Shown piece after piece: positions 1 through 9,400 of a stretch of 64,000 nucleotides of DNA (position 1 is its first letter; each line of letters begins with the position of its first letter). The DNA is from Verrucomicrobiia bacterium. Lineage in GTDB: Bacteria > Verrucomicrobiota > Verrucomicrobiia > Verrucomicrobiales > Akkermansiaceae. The translations under genes were made by a program, and so were the position numbers. A model generated the notes under the pieces. That model worked only from the letters and a program-made list of their open reading frames with translations. It ran no database searches and was not told the DNA's origin. The stretch is taken from positions 1 to 64,000 of the forward strand of contig JAUIGV010000024.1 of assembly GCA_030432565.1 (NCBI GenBank), given 5' to 3'.

Positions 1-131
1 CTATCTTGACGGGTCAGGTGCTTGTATTGATTCACTTTGAGTTTGGTTTGGCGATCGAACCAGAGCGTCTCTCAGGCCCTGGCCTATTGCCAACCTCAAA
101 CGTTGCACTTCAGTTTTGATTCCAATGAGTA

Positions 132-2924
132 ATGCTCTCAAACCTCGAGCAACCTCGCATGAAATTCAGATCCTTTATCAACCATTTTTCCATACGTCTT
201 GCCATTTTGTTGGGCCTTACCCTGAACGTCGAGGCACGCGAACTTTTCATTCCAGAGGCAAGTAATTGGAGGTTTCACAACGGCGAAAACGCTCTGCCTA
301 AAGATTGGAAGGATCGAGACTATGATGATTCCGGATGGGAGACAGGATTTGCGCCCCTTGGCTATGGGCGATATAAAGTGAATACCTTCGTAAAGTCTGA
401 GGCCCGACCACGCCCGGTCACGTCTTATTACCGCACAAGTTTCCACATTGAGGATCCTTTGGTCTGGGACCATTTCGATCTACGGCTCAGAGCGGATGAC
501 GGAGTGGCGGTTTACCTCAATGGCCATGGCTTCTGCTTCTTCAACATAGGGGATCGAGATCACTCCGAGTATCCCTACCCTGCTGATCAGTTGTCTGAAG
601 CACGCGTCACACATATTGCACCATGGATTCGCGCAAAAATGGAAAAGATGTTTGTTCAACTCCTTGTTCCCGGAGAAAACGTTATTGCGGTGGAGGTGCA
701 TCAATGCACCAAGGATAGCAGTGATTTGGTTTTCGATTTCACCATGTCTGGTGTTGAGAAGAAAATGGATGAAAAGGTGATATTTCCGAAGGGTGATTCC
801 TGGAAATATTTTGATGGTAGCGATCTGCCTGGCGAGTCCTGGAATTCGCCGGATTTTGACGATACGGGGTGGAAGTCCGGAAAAGGAATTTTTGGTTATG
901 GCGACGAAGATATAGCGACCGAAATTCGTTCAGGAAGTGATCCGAAAAATCGACCACTGACTGCCTGGTTTAGGAAGTCTTTCGAAATTTCAGAAACCAT
1001 GGATGTGCAGGTGATTGGTTTGGATTTCATTGTCGATGATGGGGCGGTCATTTATCTCAATGGAGAAGAAGTGTTTCGTCAGAACATGCCGGCAGGATTT
1101 GTCGATGGTCGCACTCCGGCCAAACTTAAGATTTACAATGCCATGGAACGTGCGGCGCATTTTTTTCATATCGATGCGGGGTCGCTTGAGGTTGGCACCA
1201 ATGTGATCGCTGTCGAAGTTCACCAGAAGGATGGAACCAGCAGTGACCTGGCCTTCGACCTTGGATTGGAAGTTGAGTATTTGACACGAAAGGCGGTGGC
1301 TAAGACCGAGGTGAAGGAGACAAGTAAGGCCGTTGATATTACCGATCAGAAATCGCTGGAAGAGAGTGAGGCTGATGATTGGTTGCTTACTTCCAAGCGT
1401 TTTCGTCAAAGCGCTCTCAAGTACTACGAATCTTCAAAGCTCCAGCCCGCAGTTCATGCTTATTTTGCTTCGAGATGGGCGGAAATATTTTCGGAGTATG
1501 GAGAGCTTTTGAGCTCCGGCTTAAAAGATCATCTTTTGGGGGTCGGGCAGGTTTCCTTGGCTCAAGAATTCTTTGATCTGTATTCCAATGCCGATGATCA
1601 CGAGCAGGTTTTTCGGCTATTGGAAAAGCTATACCAGAATGACCAGATTGCCTTTAAAGCGCTTCCTAAAGTGGCGATGGCGATTGCTCTTGTCTATGAT
1701 CAAAGCCCTCCGGTGACATGGCCTCATCATCAGGTTCCGGCACATGTTCTTCCACGGACTTTACCTGATCCTGAAGATGTTATGGCCTTTTGGGTTGAAA
1801 CTGAAAAGTCGGGAGTTGCCTTACATCCGCTGAAGGATCTTAGTATCGAGGAACTCAAGTATGTGGTCGATACTCCCTTGTCCATCGAGGAACTGAAAGA
1901 GGCGCAGGGGCTTCGAGTGAAGCTTCGGTCCATCGAGGACTTGTATTCGGGAATCGAGTACTCAAAGGAGCGGCGCGAGGCGAATCAATATAATTGGCCC
2001 CATCAGGATTACTTGCTCCCTACGATTAAGGAGTTAGGTGGAATTTGCGTTGATCAGGCTTACTACACGTCCCAGGTCGCGAAGGCGCACGGAGTCCCGG
2101 CGATGGTTGTCAGTGGTTCTGGTAACAATGGCAATCATGCTTGGGTGGGTTTTCTCGATAGTCGGGGCCGTTGGGATTTCAGTGTGGGTCGCTACGAAGA
2201 ATCGAAATATGTCACGGGGGTTACTTTTGATCCTCAGACATGGATGCAACCATCGGATCACCAGTTGGCGATGATGAGCGAGCGTTTTCGAACAAATCCC
2301 AAGTTTCGAATTTCAAGGATTCACACCGTCTTCGCAGAAGAGTATCTGAAACAGGGAAAGACCGATCTTGCGATGAAGTCCGGAGACCTTGCGATTGAAG
2401 CTGAGAGGCGAAATTATTCGGCTTGGGAAGTATCAATTCTCGCAAGGAAGGCAGCTAAGGTTCCTGCCAAGGAGATGGATGAATTTTACGAGAAGGGCAT
2501 GAGGGCGTTCTCTCAGTATGCCGATCTCGAGGCAGGATTTTTGCGTCGACTGGCAGCGAGTTATGAAGACCAGGGGAAGAAGGACGAAGCTTCGGATATG
2601 CGGGCAAAGATCATTTCGAGGAACCGTCGGGAACGCCCGGATCTTGCTCTTGAAGAGGCCGGTGCAGAGCTCGAGGAAGCAATGAGCGAATCGACGCCTG
2701 AGGAGCAATTAAAGCTCTACCGTGCGATGATTGGCCGTCTGAGAGATGCCGGACTGATCGCATACTACTCGCTGACAAACCCTTTTTTGGAACATTTACT
2801 CGCGGAAGATCGTAAGGATCTGGCCAAGGAGGCACTCGAATATACCGAACGTCGTATGGATGTGGAGGAGGGGAGTCAGCTTGAAGCAGCATTCTTCCAG
2901 TGGAAGAGGCGAGTGGCGGGTTAG
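132..2924 (+). CDS. Secreted protein: two tandem N-terminal beta-sandwich-like domains, transglutaminase-like domain, helical/TPR-like C-terminus (ATG at 159 may be the real start)
   Basis: ORF of 930 aa; signal-like N-terminus from MKFRSF; two similar segments (W..D..yDDsGW...LGYG...YYR/WFRksF...DDGvavYLNG...NVIAVEVHQ); transglutaminase-like GGICVDQAYYTSQVAKAHGVPA...NHAWVGF...WDFSVG. Confidence 0.8.
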   Translation: MLSNLEQPRMKFRSFINHFSIRLAILLGLTLNVEARELFIPEASNWRFHNGENALPKDWKDRDYDDSGWETGFAPLGYGRYKVNTFVKSEARPRPVTSYYRTSFHIEDPLVWDHFDLRLRADDGVAVYLNGHGFCFFNIGDRDHSEYPYPADQLSEARVTHIAPWIRAKMEKMFVQLLVPGENVIAVEVHQCTKDSSDLVFDFTMSGVEKKMDEKVIFPKGDSWKYFDGSDLPGESWNSPDFDDTGWKSGKGIFGYGDEDIATEIRSGSDPKNRPLTAWFRKSFEISETMDVQVIGLDFIVDDGAVIYLNGEEVFRQNMPAGFVDGRTPAKLKIYNAMERAAHFFHIDAGSLEVGTNVIAVEVHQKDGTSSDLAFDLGLEVEYLTRKAVAKTEVKETSKAVDITDQKSLEESEADDWLLTSKRFRQSALKYYESSKLQPAVHAYFASRWAEIFSEYGELLSSGLKDHLLGVGQVSLAQEFFDLYSNADDHEQVFRLLEKLYQNDQIAFKALPKVAMAIALVYDQSPPVTWPHHQVPAHVLPRTLPDPEDVMAFWVETEKSGVALHPLKDLSIEELKYVVDTPLSIEELKEAQGLRVKLRSIEDLYSGIEYSKERREANQYNWPHQDYLLPTIKELGGICVDQAYYTSQVAKAHGVPAMVVSGSGNNGNHAWVGFLDSRGRWDFSVGRYEESKYVTGVTFDPQTWMQPSDHQLAMMSERFRTNPKFRISRIHTVFAEEYLKQGKTDLAMKSGDLAIEAERRNYSAWEVSILARKAAKVPAKEMDEFYEKGMRAFSQYADLEAGFLRRLAASYEDQGKKDEASDMRAKIISRNRRERPDLALEEAGAELEEAMSESTPEEQLKLYRAMIGRLRDAGLIAYYSLTNPFLEHLLAEDRKDLAKEALEYTERRMDVEEGSQLEAAFFQWKRRVAG

Positions 2925-3063
2925 TCCAATCTGCGAGCCTGAGAGGCATCATGGGATTGAAACCTCCTTTTTTATCTCTTCTTGGGTGGATCGATGTGAA
3001 AGCCAAGCCTTTGGGCGGGGGAGAAGAAGGAGGCGAGGTCTGTTTGTTGTCTTGGAAAACGGA

Positions 3064-3627
3064 TCACTCGGTTTTCCTGACTCGTCCCTGGGTTACGAAT
3101 GAAAGCGACCACGTGACGTCCTTCACGGGCGCTTTGAAGACTTCGGTCCAGGTTTTTCCGTCGGTGCTGCGGAGGATGGTGTGACGGTTTCGGCAGACGT
3201 TGATGAGCGTGCCCGTTTTGGGATCGGTGGCGAAGCGCCCGGCGGGAGTTGATGTTGGAAGATCGGTCCAAGTGATTCCGTCCTTGCTCTTGCGCCCACC
3301 TCCATTTTTCGAGGTCAGCCAAAACTCCCCGCGGACGAAATTCAGACCCCGCCAAGCTGCTGGCTTTTTGAGTCCGTGGAGATGAAGGGTCCACGTTTTA
3401 CCGCCGTCGGTCGAGCGGGCGAGGTGAGTTTGATAGTCGCAAAGAAAGACGCCATTTCCAAAAGCGATGGCGTTTTGGCCTTTGGCAGGTGCGGGTTCGG
3501 GGATGCGCGAGTGAAGCCAGGTCTCGCCGAGATTCTCGGAATAAAAGACGTGGCCATTGTCGCCGACGACGATGAATCTCCCGCCCTTGAAGTCTCCGAA
3601 TCCGCAGATGAGGTGATGGGTTTTTCC
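3064..3627 (-). pseudogene. 5'-truncated sialidase/BNR-repeat-like protein fragment
   Basis: Minus frame reads GKTHHLICGFGDFKGGRFIVVGDNGHVFYSENLGETW...LARSTDGGKTWTLH...SKDGITWTDLP...ILRSTDGKTWTEVFKAPVKDVTWSLSFVTQGRVRKTE-stop; repeated STDGKTW motifs; 5' end stops at the GTTTTAAAAGAC repeats with no start codon. Confidence 0.65.
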
Positions 3628-3675
3628 GTTTTAAAAGACCGTTTTAAAAGACCGTTTTAAAAGACAGACAAATAA
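3628..3675 (+). repeat. Tandem gttttaaaagacc x2 followed by full copy gttttaaaagacagacaaataa (3654-3675)
   Basis: Direct reading: gttttaaaagacc gttttaaaagacc gttttaaaagacagacaaataa. Confidence 0.9.
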
Positions 3676-3724
3676 CAGACATTCCCGCTTGCAGGACGAT
3701 CCTCCCCTCGCTAGGGTGGTTTCC

Positions 3725-4939
3725 ATGGCGAAGGCACGTGTTCTGATTCCGACGGTCGAGGAGGCCCGGGAGAGGGGTGTGTCTTCGTTGGTGCCGGATT
3801 TGGCGATTTACCATGTCACTTCGCGGGTGGTGCATCGGCAGTTGTTGTTTTCTCCGGATGCGAAGGAGGAATTCCGGAAGTTCATGCGGATGTATGAACG
3901 CTTTTCGGGATGCCGGGTGCTGTCGTATTGCGTGATGACGAACCATTTCCACATTCTCCTTGAGGTTCCACCCTTGCCGGAGGCCGGGAGCGGAGGTGAG
4001 GTGGTTGGCGGCGTGGATCTGCGGATTTCAGAAGCTGAATTGTTGCGGAGGCTGGGCGGATTGTATTCGCGTCGGGTGGTGGCAGGTGTGGAGTCTGAGA
4101 TTGCTGAGGCACGGCGGATGATCGCGGGGGATTGGGAAGGATTTGAGCGTCTTTCAAAAGCGGACCAGAAGAAGAGCCGGAAATTTTGGGAGGGGGAGTT
4201 GATCGCGATCTTCGAGCGCTACACCAAGCGGATGCACAACTTGAGTCTTTTTATGAAGGGGCTCCTGCAGCGGTTCACTCGCTGGTTCAACAAGGAGAAT
4301 GGCTTGCGCGGCACTCTTTGGGAGGAGCGCTTTCACTCGGTGATTGTGGAGGGTGGTTTGGCTTGTCGAACGATGGCGGCTTACATTGATCTCAATCCGG
4401 TGAGGGCAGGGATTTGCAAGATGCCCGAGGATTACCGCTGGAGTTCTTACGGGGAAGCAATCGGAGGAGGAAGAGGCGTCAACATTGCAAGGTCCGGATT
4501 GGTACGTGCCTTGCATGGCCATGACGGAAGAATGGGAACACCCAGAGCTTGGGCCCAGGGAGGGGTGGCGAGGGAGTATCGTCGGATCCTGGTGGCGGAA
4601 GGAGTGGAGCAGACTGAAGAGCGAGGACGGACGAAGGACGGCCGGAAACTTCGGATCGTGACGCGGAAAGGGAGAAAGCGCGGGGAAGCGAAAAAGGAAT
4701 TGGTAGAAATGAGGGAGGAGGATGCCCGCGATCTTGCGATCGCGAAGGTGGTACGATGTCGGGTGCGGTATTTTACAGATGGAGTGGTGATCGGTTCACG
4801 GAAGTTTGTGAACGATGCCTTCAAGTTGAACCGGGAACACTTCAGCAAAAAACGGAAGGACGGAGCCCGAAAGCCCAGGGGAGCCTTGGAAGATCTCGCC
4901 GGTGAAATCTGGTCAATGAGGGATCTGCAGAAGGAGTGA
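3725..4939 (+). CDS. IS200-like Y1/HUH transposase, REP-associated tyrosine transposase (RAYT)-like
   Basis: IYHVTSRVVHRQLLF...FRKFMRMYERFSGCRVLSYCVMTNHFHILLEV (HUH motif HFH) ... RFTRWFNKENGLRGTLWEERFHSVIVEGG...YIDLNPVRAGICKMPEDYRWSSYGEAIGG. Confidence 0.85.
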   Translation: MAKARVLIPTVEEARERGVSSLVPDLAIYHVTSRVVHRQLLFSPDAKEEFRKFMRMYERFSGCRVLSYCVMTNHFHILLEVPPLPEAGSGGEVVGGVDLRISEAELLRRLGGLYSRRVVAGVESEIAEARRMIAGDWEGFERLSKADQKKSRKFWEGELIAIFERYTKRMHNLSLFMKGLLQRFTRWFNKENGLRGTLWEERFHSVIVEGGLACRTMAAYIDLNPVRAGICKMPEDYRWSSYGEAIGGGRGVNIARSGLVRALHGHDGRMGTPRAWAQGGVAREYRRILVAEGVEQTEERGRTKDGRKLRIVTRKGRKRGEAKKELVEMREEDARDLAIAKVVRCRVRYFTDGVVIGSRKFVNDAFKLNREHFSKKRKDGARKPRGALEDLAGEIWSMRDLQKE

Positions 4940-5111
4940 GCCTACAATGGATGAGGTTTCATTGCTCTTTATCCTTCACAGGAAAATCTCAGTGAATCCC
5001 CCTTGCAAGGGAATCCATTCGTCACCAGGGCGCTTGCCAGGATGTGTCTGCGGATTTCGCATCCGAGAGTTGTGGAGGTTCAGTATTTCGTGCCGGGGTA
5101 TCGGCGTTTTC

Positions 5112-5133
5112 GTTTTAAAAGACAGACAAATAA
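5112..5133 (+). repeat. Direct repeat copy gttttaaaagacagacaaataa
   Basis: Identical over 22 bp to 3654-3675. Confidence 0.9.
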
Positions 5134-5148
5134 GAGCGTCCAACCGAA

Positions 5149-6138
5149 TTAAAAACCTGACTTCTCGAGAGTCCAGCTGGTGCTCTCCAGTGTCTTTCCG
5201 TGCTCGCTGAACAGGGTGGCAGTGACTTGTGGTTTTCCGTCGGACCAGGCGAAGTCGATACTGGCAAAGTTGGGTTTCAGAATTTGGTCGCCGATGCGGT
5301 AGCGGTTTTTATGGATCTTTCCGCCATAGCCTTGGTTGAGGCTGCTTGAAGTAATCTCGTAGATGGGATATCCGGAAAGTTCGTCGTTCCGGGAGATTTC
5401 AGCGCGATGCCGATCACCACTCATCAGGAAAACGGGTGGCACCCCGGGATCGGCGAGAAGCTTGAATAAACGCTCTCTTTCGTTTGGAAAAAATCCCCAT
5501 TGCTCGGAGCGATGTTCATTTGGAATCACTGAGATTGAGGACACGATGATATGGGCTTGGGCTGTGCTCTCCTTGAGGGTTTTTGCAAGCCACTCCCATT
5601 GCTCCTTACCCAAAATCGTGCCGTTCGAGCCCCGTGCATCCCGATGATAGCGGGTATCCAATAAGATCACGCGGACTCGTTCTCCCTCATCTCCAAAAAC
5701 CGATGTTGAGTAAACTCCCTTACGCGTCCGCCGCTCACTGTCTTCGGGGACGCCGAAAAAATCGAGGAAGACCTGCTGCGACTCCTCCCGCTTCGCGAAT
5801 TCCTTGCCGCCATTGTTGAGGCCGTAATCATGATCATCCCAAGTCCCGATCACCGTCGCGTCCTTCTTTATTTTTTGATAGCCTGGGTGCTTGTCGAGCT
5901 TGGCATACTTTTTCCTCATCTCGTCCATATCCTCGGTATCTCCGTAGATCGTGTCGCCCATCCATACCATGACATCGGGAGAAATCTCGGCGATGGTATT
6001 GAGACCCGGGGCTGATTTCGTTTCGCGATAACAGGAGACGAAGACGAAGTCGGGATTCAATTTGTCGTCATCCAGCTGCGATCCTGAGCGACAGGAATTG
6101 AGGGCGAACATCGATAACAGGATGAGAGAATGCTTCAT
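5149..6138 (-). CDS. PhoD-like/alkaline phosphatase D family metallophosphoesterase, putative lipoprotein
   Basis: MKHSLILLSMFALNSC lipobox; DFVFVSCYRETKS...VMVWMGDTIYGD...ATVIGTWDDHDYGLNNGGKE...QVFLDFFGVP...VILLDTRYHRD...FLMSGDRHRAEI. Confidence 0.85.
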   Translation of the reverse strand: MKHSLILLSMFALNSCRSGSQLDDDKLNPDFVFVSCYRETKSAPGLNTIAEISPDVMVWMGDTIYGDTEDMDEMRKKYAKLDKHPGYQKIKKDATVIGTWDDHDYGLNNGGKEFAKREESQQVFLDFFGVPEDSERRTRKGVYSTSVFGDEGERVRVILLDTRYHRDARGSNGTILGKEQWEWLAKTLKESTAQAHIIVSSISVIPNEHRSEQWGFFPNERERLFKLLADPGVPPVFLMSGDRHRAEISRNDELSGYPIYEITSSSLNQGYGGKIHKNRYRIGDQILKPNFASIDFAWSDGKPQVTATLFSEHGKTLESTSWTLEKSGF

Positions 6139-6165
6139 TGATTGAATCTTGGACCATGCTTTCAC

Positions 6166-6187
6166 GTTTTAAAAGACAGAGAAATAA
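6166..6187 (+). repeat. Direct repeat copy gttttaaaagacagagaaataa (1 mismatch)
   Basis: 21 of 22 bp identical to 3654-3675. Confidence 0.85.
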
Positions 6188-6326
6188 AAGCAGAAGAATA
6201 ACTATGGTGACAGGCAAACAATATTTGGAGATGCCCATTTGGACTTTACGGCAGGTTTGGCGTGAAGATCAAAAGGCTGGGAAAGCCGAGTATGATCCCA
6301 ACGACTCCACGGTCAAAACTGCCATT

Positions 6327-6465
6327 TGAGGTGGACCCCGGAATTCGGGCCAGGAGCTAAGCGATGATTATGGTGGACAGGGGCGGTGAAACAACCGAAC
6401 CAAAACCACTAATAATGAAAGGTAAAAGAAGAAGACAGGACCCCGAGTTTAAAGCCCGGGTGGCT
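6327..6465 (+). mobile_element. Left-end remnant of an IS3-family-like insertion sequence (end plus first ~16 codons of orfA)
   Basis: TGAGGTGGACCCC end-like sequence at 6327; ATG at 6415 encodes MKGKRRRQDPEFKARVA, typical of IS3-family OrfA N-termini; homology stops at the 3' end of the neighbouring minus-strand gene. Confidence 0.6.
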
Positions 6466-6466
6466 T

Positions 6467-9400
6467 TTATCGCTCTCTGTTCATCACGCGCCGGATGGCG
6501 GTGAGGTTTCGCTGTGCGTCGGGATGTCCGGGTTGAATTTTGAGGGCCTTTTCAAAGTGAGTTACGGCGAGGGGAAGTTGCCCTTGTTTGGCAAGTGCGA
6601 AGCCGAGATTGACGTGGGTGTTGGCGGAGTCGGGATCGATGGTCAGTGCTTTTTCGAGAATGGATTGTGCTTCGGGCCAGCGTTCCATTTTTAGCAAAAT
6701 CCTAACCAGGATCGACATGCTCTTTTTGTCCTGTGGATTGCTTTTGATGGCCAGTTGGAGATGATCAAGGGCTTCAGGGATTTTTCCTTGCTGGGCGAGG
6801 AGGGTGCCGAGATTGGCGTTGGCTTTGCCGTGGTCGGGACTGATTCTCAGGGCTTCGCGGAAGCTGGCTTCGGCCAGATCGAATTCCTTGCTCCTGATGT
6901 AGGAGATTCCGAGGTTGTTGTGGGGCCCGGCATTTTCAGGAAACGATTTAATGAGTGAGAGGTTTTCGGATCTGGCCAGAGCGGTATATCCACGCTGCTG
7001 AAGGAAGGTGGCGAAGCGGTATTGGGCTTCGTATTGATTTCGATGGCGGGAAACGGTTGGAATCGGGAGGGTCCGTCCCGGCAGGGGGGCGGAGCGGGCG
7101 AATCGTTCGAGTGGGGTTCCTTGCGAGTGGTCGACGTCTGTGATGACGTCATCGGGATTCAGTCTTCCCTTGTAGATGACCGCAATTTTTCCATTGGCAT
7201 CGACCAAAAAGCTGACTGGGACCGGAAGGGTTTCAGCTCCGGTGATTTGGTAGTCGTGAACCGATTGGAGGTAGCTCACCAGCTCGTTGGTCGCTCTTCC
7301 GCTGGTGAAGGGGAGTTTCAGGCGCTTTGCCATTTTCTGGGCATCCGGAGCGCTGGAGCCCCCTTCTTCCAGACCGTCAACTGCAAGGGCGATGACTTCG
7401 ATCCCTGCTCTGCGGAGCTCCTGATACCTTGCGGTGAGGTCTTTCAATTCCTCCTCGCAGGGCGGGCACCAACTGGCCCAGAGACTGAGCAGGTGGGCTT
7501 TGCCTTTATCGTTCGGGATGGGTTCAACATCGCCGTTGAAGGTTTGGTAATCAAGATTCGCCATGGGAAGAAGGGTGGCGAGGGGAATGCGGGAGGTGCT
7601 TTCGGGCGAAGGAAGATCGATCGGTTCCGGTGAGATGGAGGTCTGGCGTTTCTCTTTTTCGATGGAAAGGGGGGTGCCGCTTCCTTGTACGAGTTGGTAG
7701 CGCTGATTCACGGTGATTCCGGTGAACGTCTCGGATTCTCCCCCGGGCCATCGAACGTTTACCGATTTGATCGAGTCGGAGCCGCCCAATCCGAAGTGGA
7801 GAGCTTTGCTCGATTGGGAGAGAAAAGATTCTCCCGCCCGCAAGGTCTTGATGAGAGGTTGGGAGCCGCCAACCACGACCTCGACACGGGCGCCGATCGC
7901 GTCGCGATTGGTTGTTGGTCCCGTGCCTTGAAGACGAAGCGTGAGGTGGTGGTGATTCGATGGAACATCGTTGCGAAAAAAGCGAAGCCGCGGGGCATTG
8001 CGGTTGGAAATCCAAACGTCAAGGTCACCATCATGATCCCAGTCGGTGGTCACCAACGCCCGTCCGTCGTCCGGGAGATCGATTCCGGAAGCGGCCGAAA
8101 TGTTGGCAAAGCTTCCGTTTGGTTTTGCGGTGTTGAGGAAGACGCAGTTGCGCTCCCTTCCGCTGTAAGAGCGGCCCCGGCGCATCATGCTGCCAAAGGT
8201 TGCGTTGGCTCTTTCCAATTCGCTGGTCTTGGCCTCGCCGACTTCATTGAGGGAATGCGACAAAACTTGCCGCCAATAGAAACTTCACAAGTCGCCCGGG
8301 TCTTCACCGGTAATGTTTCCGTTAGCGACGACGATGTCCTGCCAACCGTCGTTGTTGAGGTCGGCGAAGCTTGTTCCCCACGCCCACCGTGCCATGGCAA
8401 CTCCGGCGGCCTCACTGATATCATCAAACGAGCCGCTTCCGGAAGCCTTCATCAAAGTGCTTCCGCGGGCGAATCGTTGAAGTCTCTTACGAACTTCCGG
8501 TGAGGCATCCGGTTTAAATTGCTCCTGGAAAGTGATGCGGTTGCCGGCGGCAGAGAACATATTGCTGACGTAGACGTCCATGTTGCCGTCCCGATTGTAG
8601 TCTCCCCAGGTGACGGCCATTCCGGAGGCGCTGTCTTCGACCCCTGATTGGGCGGCGACGTCGATGAATTTTCCGCCATCATTGCGGTAGAGATTGTTTC
8701 GGCCAAAGTCGTTGGCAACGTAGAGGTCCTGATCGCCATCGTCATCGTAATCCTCCCAGGAAGCGGCGAGGCTCCAGCGGAGGTTGTTTTGATCAAGGCC
8801 GCTCTCCTTGGTGACATCACGAAATTTGAATGAACCTTCATTTTTAAACAGGCTGTTGGGGCCTCCGGAATTGGAGTCGTGATAGACAAAGTCTCCTCCG
8901 ACCACCCCGCTTGATCGCGATTGCGGACCGTCTGAACCATTTTGATAATAGGTGCAGACGTAGAGGTCCAGAAGCCCATCGTCATTGTAATCTGCGGCGC
9001 TCATTGACATGAGATCATCGGCGGTGGGTAGCAGGGTTTGGTATTCGAAGGTGCCATTTCCCTGGTTGGAGGCCAGGACAATGCCGCCCATGATGGCCAC
9101 GGCGAGATCCTGATCGCCGTCATTGTCGAGATCGATCAGGAGGGCGCTGCGCGAACCTTCCAGCCAGTTGACTCCGGCTTCTTGGGATAAGTCACGGAGG
9201 GTTCCGTCCGTGTTTTGGACATAGAGGAGATTGGGGAGTCCGTCTTCCTGGCAAAGATAGAGATCATCGAGACCGTCTCCATCGACATCGCCCAGTGCCA
9301 CCCCGGGGTTGCCCAGCCAGAAGAAATACTGGGTGTCCTGGGTGCGGCGCAGCCAGTGACCGTAGCCGCGGCTAATTTGACTTTCAAATGAATCTGTGGA

